Origin: Methylocapsa sp. S129
GTDB taxonomy: Bacteria; Pseudomonadota; Alphaproteobacteria; Rhizobiales; Beijerinckiaceae
DNA: 64,000 nucleotides
Reading direction: 5' to 3'
Assembly (NCBI RefSeq): GCF_009765995.1
Contig: NZ_LMUI01000046.1
Span: 1-64,000 of the forward strand
Each line of letters opens with the position of its first letter. Within the stretch, counting starts at the first letter, position 1. The notes beneath the pieces are model-generated. The model saw only the letters and a program-made list of their open reading frames with translations, searched no databases and was not told the origin of the DNA. A program made the position numbers and the translations under genes. Of this stretch, positions 60,187-64,000 are shown piece after piece.

Positions 60187-61275
60187 CTAAGACGCATCTG
60201 GCGACTGACCGCTTCCGTCACCGCGACGACTGCCAACAAGGTCCACGATCCGAAAAGATTTCTTGGGAGGCTGCCAACGAAGCGTGCGGCCAAACCGGCT
60301 GCGAAAGTCTTGCGGCGACACGCCGTAAGTCTTGAGGAACGCACGACGCATGCGTTCGTCGTCGCCGAAGCCGATCCGATCGGCAATGTTTTGGATGGTG
60401 TCTGTCGCCGTCTCCAGCAGCCTTCTGGCCGCCTCGACGCGAATTTGCTCGACAGCCTTCGCCGGACTCTCACCCGTCTCACGGAGATAGACGCGAGCGA
60501 AATTTCGAGGGCTCATATTGGCGGCAGCAGCCAAAGCCGGGACCGACAGGTCTCCAGGTAGATTCGAACGGATCCAGTTGTGCAGATTATCGAACTTCCC
60601 TCGAGCGTCACGGAACTGGCGCTGTAACTCCACGCTGAACTGCGACTGTCCACCTGGCCGCTTGAGAAAGAGCACCAGTTCGCGTGCGAGCCTAAGCGCA
60701 ATATCGTTGCCGAGATCGTGTTCAACAATCGCTAGGGCCATGTCGATCCCGGCCGCGACGCCGGCGGAGGTCCAGACACCGCCCGATGAGACAAAAATGG
60801 CGTCAGGTTTGAGCTTTACCTCTGGGTACAAAGTCTCGAATTTCTCACATCTGGCCCAATGCGTTGTCGCCTCGAGCCCATTCAGAACTCCCAATTCCGC
60901 AAGAATGAAGGCGCCTGTGCAAATCGAGCCCACGCGGCGGGGCTTGTCGAGATAACCGCTAAGACATGCTCGCAGGGACGCGGTCGCGATTGCCGTTTCT
61001 GCCGGGGCGCCACCCACAACGAGCAAAGTATCGACGTCTGCGGCCAACGCTTCGTGAATCGTTTTCGTCGAAAGCGCCACTCCAGCGTCGGTTCGGATTT
61101 GCCCGCCATTCTCCGAAGCCAACGTAACCGAATAGGCGGGCGTCCCATCGGCAGTGCAAGCATCATTGAAAACCTGGAAGGGCCCCGTGATGTCGAGCAA
61201 TTTGGCCTGCTCGTACATCACCAGGACGACATGGCGCGGAACTCCGGAGTCAGCTTTGCATATCGTTGAGGGCAT
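60187..61275 (-). CDS. GlxA-family regulator (DJ-1/PfpI + AraC), copy 2
   Basis: 362-aa regulator. The DJ-1/PfpI sensor domain reads VVLVMYEQAKLLDITGPFQV and VGSICTGAFILAELGVLNGL. The AraC-type HTH pair reads PALAAAANMSPRNFARVYLR and GFGDDERMRRAFLKTYGVSP. The C-terminal tail is longer than in copy 1. It lies between the HD gene and the Fe-type nitrile hydratase operon, all on the same strand, and may control either. Confidence 0.88.
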   Translation of the reverse strand: MPSTICKADSGVPRHVVLVMYEQAKLLDITGPFQVFNDACTADGTPAYSVTLASENGGQIRTDAGVALSTKTIHEALAADVDTLLVVGGAPAETAIATASLRACLSGYLDKPRRVGSICTGAFILAELGVLNGLEATTHWARCEKFETLYPEVKLKPDAIFVSSGGVWTSAGVAAGIDMALAIVEHDLGNDIALRLARELVLFLKRPGGQSQFSVELQRQFRDARGKFDNLHNWIRSNLPGDLSVPALAAAANMSPRNFARVYLRETGESPAKAVEQIRVEAARRLLETATDTIQNIADRIGFGDDERMRRAFLKTYGVSPQDFRSRFGRTLRWQPPKKSFRIVDLVGSRRGDGSGQSPDAS

Positions 61276-61322
61276 GGTTTACCTGTACGTCGCCAGGCGA
61301 ATGATGGACCCGCCGCCATTGA

Positions 61323-62510
61323 TCAAAGGCTTCGCCAGCTTTTGACACCCAACTGCACCTCGTCCGTCGTCAGAAGGCAGCTGTCCAGCTCCGAAAAAAG
61401 GGCAGCAAAGTCGATGCCCTGTCCAATGAACACGATCTCCTGCCTGCAATCGCCGCTGTTCTCGTCCCACTGGCTTTGAATATGGTCCTTGCGATAATCA
61501 TCCGGCCATAGCTCGGGTGCAACGAACCGCCACCAACGCCCCGTCTTTTCGAATGAAAACGCGCCACCGGTCTGCGCCAGGGTGTACGTGTCCGTGATCT
61601 CGCTCGCGAGCCAGAAGTAGCCCTTGGAGCGCAGCAATCGGCCATTCGTCCACCTCCGTCCGAGAAAGCTTAGGAAGCGACGATGATGAAACGGCACCCG
61701 CGCTTTGTACGCGGCAGACGAAACGCCGTATTCCTCGGTCTCCGATGTCTCTTGTCCCCGCATTTCGCGCATCCAACTGGACGCTCGCGTAGCCTGCTCG
61801 AAATTGAACCGACGCTTCGACAGGAGCTCGTCGACCGGGATATCTCCCTTGACCACTTCAATGATCTCGGCTTCGGGATTCAGGGCGCGGATAACGGACT
61901 TGACTTCGTCTATCGTAGTTCCGTCGGCGAGGTCGCACTTGTTGATAAGCACGAGGTCCGCGAATTCTATTTGCTCCGCAAGCAATTTGCCCAGCGTCCG
62001 CCGGTCTTCATCGTCGCGAGCCTGCCCCAAAGCCGTCAGCGTTTTTTCTGCCAGATAGTCAGGCAGGAAGCGCTCGGCGTCGACGACGGTTACCATCGAG
62101 CTGATTTGTGCGAGGTCGGAAAGAGGGCGAAACGCGCTGCCGACAAACGAGAAGGTCTCCGCGACGTGGATCGGCTCGGAAATTCCGGACGATTCGATCA
62201 CGAGGTGGTCGTATTTGTGCTCGCCTGCGAGATCAGCGACGGCCTCCAGCAGGTCCTCGCGCAGGGTGCAGCAAATGCAGCCGTTCGTCAGTTCGACCAG
62301 TTTCTCCTGTGTTCGATGCAGGACAGCCGAACTTCTCACTTCGTGAGCGTCTATGTTTATCTCGCTCATGTCGTTGACAATGACCGCAACCCTCATCCCC
62401 TGTCGATTGCGCAGGATGTGGTTCAGCAATGTGCTTTTTCCAGCACCGAGAAAGCCAGACAAGACTGTGACAGGAAGCACAGTTTCCTGTCGCGATTCGA
62501 CGGGGTCCAT
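61323..62510 (-). CDS. COG0523 (CobW-like) GTPase, nitrile hydratase activator
   Basis: 395-aa G3E-family GTPase. Walker [16 protein letters not shown] at about residues 18-32, metal-binding C-x-C-C in [12 protein letters not shown], Walker B-like [14 protein letters not shown] guanine motif, and a CobW C-terminal domain. COG0523 proteins insert or escort the metal of iron-type nitrile hydratase. Third gene of the Fe-type operon (alpha, beta, activator). The ATG at 62510 is where family sequence starts; the 98 in-frame codons upstream lie within the beta gene. Confidence 0.87.
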   Translation of the reverse strand: MDPVESRQETVLPVTVLSGFLGAGKSTLLNHILRNRQGMRVAVIVNDMSEINIDAHEVRSSAVLHRTQEKLVELTNGCICCTLREDLLEAVADLAGEHKYDHLVIESSGISEPIHVAETFSFVGSAFRPLSDLAQISSMVTVVDAERFLPDYLAEKTLTALGQARDDEDRRTLGKLLAEQIEFADLVLINKCDLADGTTIDEVKSVIRALNPEAEIIEVVKGDIPVDELLSKRRFNFEQATRASSWMREMRGQETSETEEYGVSSAAYKARVPFHHRRFLSFLGRRWTNGRLLRSKGYFWLASEITDTYTLAQTGGAFSFEKTGRWWRFVAPELWPDDYRKDHIQSQWDENSGDCRQEIVFIGQGIDFAALFSELDSCLLTTDEVQLGVKSWRSL

Positions 62511-62568
62511 CGTCGCAACTCTCGTTGTGGTCGAACCGGCGGTCCCTTGAACAGAGACCGCCAAGCGA

Positions 62569-63192
62569 TCAATTCGGCGGATCCAGATAGCTCGCGAACA
62601 GATCCACGACGACGGACGACCCGTCCTTGACTTCGCTCCAGAGTTCGGAACCTTCGAACCGAACATGATAGGTATGCTCGTGAGCCGCATCAACCTTGTG
62701 GGCCATTTCGCCAGGAAAATGAGCCTTCGGCGCGATCCCGACGATCTCGCCGCGTTTGCCATGGCAATATCTCGGTGCACGGCTGTGACCGGTCGGTGAC
62801 TCATTCCTCACGACGACTTTGTCGCCAACTTTGAATTCCGGTCGGTGGCGACGGCTCGCCTGTCCAGGACCGATCGCGGGGGATAGCGGAAAGCTTCCCT
62901 CGCCTCCGGCACGTTCTTCAAGCTCGTCGTGTCTAAGGAGCTCGTGCTCGACGTACAGGGTCGCCATTCCGATCAGTACGCGCTCGAAATAGCCGGCCCG
63001 CATGTAGTCCCTGGGCGAAATTCGTTCGATCGCGTGCCGACCGCTGTCGAAAGTCCACCAGCCCTTTTCTGCGGCCAGGAGTGCCGCAACATAGGTAAAT
63101 GGCTCCCAGTCATGATGAAAGGGGAGGTTATCGCGTTGCTCCGGCATACGGCCGAAGCCCTGCTTGCCGCCAATATCAGCGATTCCGTCCAT
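62569..63192 (-). CDS. Nitrile hydratase beta subunit (Fe-type partner)
   Basis: 207-aa beta subunit: start [16 protein letters not shown], helical domain ([39 protein letters not shown]), SH3-like barrel ([35 protein letters not shown]). It shares little beyond motifs with the beta subunit at 50269, so the two enzymes are not recent duplicates. Starts 17 nt after the alpha stop. Confidence 0.93.
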   Translation of the reverse strand: MDGIADIGGKQGFGRMPEQRDNLPFHHDWEPFTYVAALLAAEKGWWTFDSGRHAIERISPRDYMRAGYFERVLIGMATLYVEHELLRHDELEERAGGEGSFPLSPAIGPGQASRRHRPEFKVGDKVVVRNESPTGHSRAPRYCHGKRGEIVGIAPKAHFPGEMAHKVDAAHEHTYHVRFEGSELWSEVKDGSSVVVDLFASYLDPPN

Positions 63193-63209
63193 GCTTACCC
63201 CCGAATTTC

Positions 63210-63845
63210 TCAGTGCGCTTGGGCGCTGGCAGGCGTCAGTTCAGTGACGCTGTTGGGATCGGGATTGACGGTGCCAATGAGCGTCTCCTTTGTCACAATC
63301 CGCTCGAGTTGCTCCCGCGTCCAGTTTTCGGTGCCCTCCGGACGCACTGGAAGCACCATGTAGCGGGTCTCGGCAGTCGTGTCCCAAACCCTGATCTTGA
63401 CGCCTTCCGGAACGTCGAAGCCGAGTTCGCTCAGGACTCGCCTCGGCTCGCGAACGATGCGGGAGCGATATTCGAAGCTCTTGTACCACTCCGGCGGCAA
63501 GCCAAGGATCGGCCATGCGGTGCAGGAGCAGAGCGAGCACACGATCACGTTCTGGAGTTCCTTTGTATTCTCGAGCGCGACAATGAAGCCGCCTTCGACG
63601 CCGCCGAAACCCAGCTCGGCGCCTGCCGACGCCGCATCGCTGAGAAGACGCGCCCTATACTCTGGATCGGTCCAGGCCCGCGCCACCATCTTGGCCCCGT
63701 TCTCGGGTACCCAGCTGTCAAAGGTGTCCTTCCACTTCTCGATGTATTCCGCCGAGATCAGGCCCTTGTCCTCAAGCGCTTCTTTGAGCGCCCTGGCGCG
63801 GACCTCAACGTCAGCCAGCGGCATATTGTGATGTAGATTTCCCAT
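63210..63845 (-). CDS. Fe-type nitrile hydratase alpha subunit
   Basis: 211-aa alpha subunit with metal site V-C103-S-L-C106-S-C108-TAWP. Ser in CSLCSC marks the iron type, whose Cys are post-translationally oxidised. EWYKSFEYRSRIVREPRRVL and RYMVLPVRPEGTENWT are family blocks. No His-rich head. First gene of the minus-strand operon with beta and the COG0523 activator. Confidence 0.93.
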   Translation of the reverse strand: MGNLHHNMPLADVEVRARALKEALEDKGLISAEYIEKWKDTFDSWVPENGAKMVARAWTDPEYRARLLSDAASAGAELGFGGVEGGFIVALENTKELQNVIVCSLCSCTAWPILGLPPEWYKSFEYRSRIVREPRRVLSELGFDVPEGVKIRVWDTTAETRYMVLPVRPEGTENWTREQLERIVTKETLIGTVNPDPNSVTELTPASAQAH

Positions 63846-64000
63846 GGGTAGTGGCCTCTGTAGCGGATTTGTCTATTACATATTATGTTGCGATTATCGA
63901 ATGTCAACAAAAATGAGGAGCACCTCTAACTCTGCCAGAGTGTACTCCCGGAAACGCGGGGGCGTGCTTCCAGTTTTGGATCATGGGCTCCACATTTCAA
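63846..64000. other. Upstream region of the Fe-type nitrile hydratase operon
   Basis: AT-rich sequence around 63868-63915 suits a promoter reading leftwards. I cannot define a regulator site or a neighbouring gene before the window ends. Confidence 0.4.

Noticed and set aside
63883-63892. TTATGTTGCG near the right edge resembles TTATGTTGC at position 1
   Set aside because: A 9-base match in AT-rich promoter DNA without the accompanying palindromes is easily chance; not evidence that the window is bounded by one element.
1-64000. CRISPR array, rRNA or tRNA genes
   Set aside because: Looked for regularly spaced repeats and RNA gene landmarks; none found apart from the three iteron-like repeats.

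Overview
The window reads as high-GC alphaproteobacterial DNA, most likely Hyphomicrobiales/Bradyrhizobiaceae-like. That is inferred from the conjugation gene set, codon use and catabolic families; there is no rRNA or other marker gene to fix it. Nearly everything is accessory DNA. Positions 1-31.7 kb are the backbone of an integrative and conjugative element (ICE) with two foreign insertions. Positions 32-64 kb are a patchwork catabolic cargo with many decayed genes.

ICE backbone: a 5'-truncated toprim gene, DUF2493 and DUF736 proteins, an AlpA-like HTH protein, a replication initiator followed by iteron-like repeats, ParA, a small RHH-like protein, DUF2840, a TraF-type S26 peptidase, a VirB1-like transglycosylase, a DUF3363 relaxase, an HU-like protein, the TraG coupling ATPase, a CopG-like protein, the complete mating-pair operon trbBCDEJ-K-LFGI, and DUF2274. 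Start and stop codons overlap through most of it, so it is probably expressed as a few long operons. A LysR gene faces the end of the trb operon.

Insertion at 4.1-12.35 kb: it lies between DUF736 and the 3' stump of a DUF2285 gene. It carries (i) a minus-strand RiPP cluster with a 59-aa precursor (7030-7209, TTG start, C-terminus YNRQHNRHNR), a radical SAM/SPASM cyclophane synthase, a 2OG-Fe(II) oxygenase and an HExxH protein, matching what I recall as the Yhh cyclophane RiPP type; (ii) a 680-aa SIR2-domain protein that is probably an anti-phage NADase; (iii) IS630 and IS91/tyrosine-recombinase remnants. The RiPP locus is the most interesting system here, and its precursor gene is easily missed.

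Cargo at 32-64 kb: two nitrile hydratases of different metal type (Co-type alpha/beta/accessory at 49.6-51.3 kb; Fe-type alpha/beta plus a COG0523 GTPase activator at 61.3-63.8 kb), an amidase next to the Co-type enzyme, and two copies of a pair made of an HD-domain (cyanamide-hydratase-like) protein and a GlxA-type regulator. It also has a sugar-type ABC importer with a fused ATPase-permease, two IclR regulators, a maleylacetoacetate isomerase, an MBL-fold hydrolase, an alpha/beta hydrolase, a 3-ketosteroid-dehydrogenase-like flavoprotein, two SDRs, EthD and CMD proteins and glutathione transferases. Together these suggest conversion of nitriles to amides to acids, plus aromatic-type side pathways. 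Several genes are dead: a second sugar ABC ATPase, fumarylacetoacetase, a YghU-like GST, an old-yellow-enzyme C-terminus, an amidase C-terminus, a LysR N-terminus and a SnoaL-like remnant. This points to a mosaic built by repeated insertion and now eroding.
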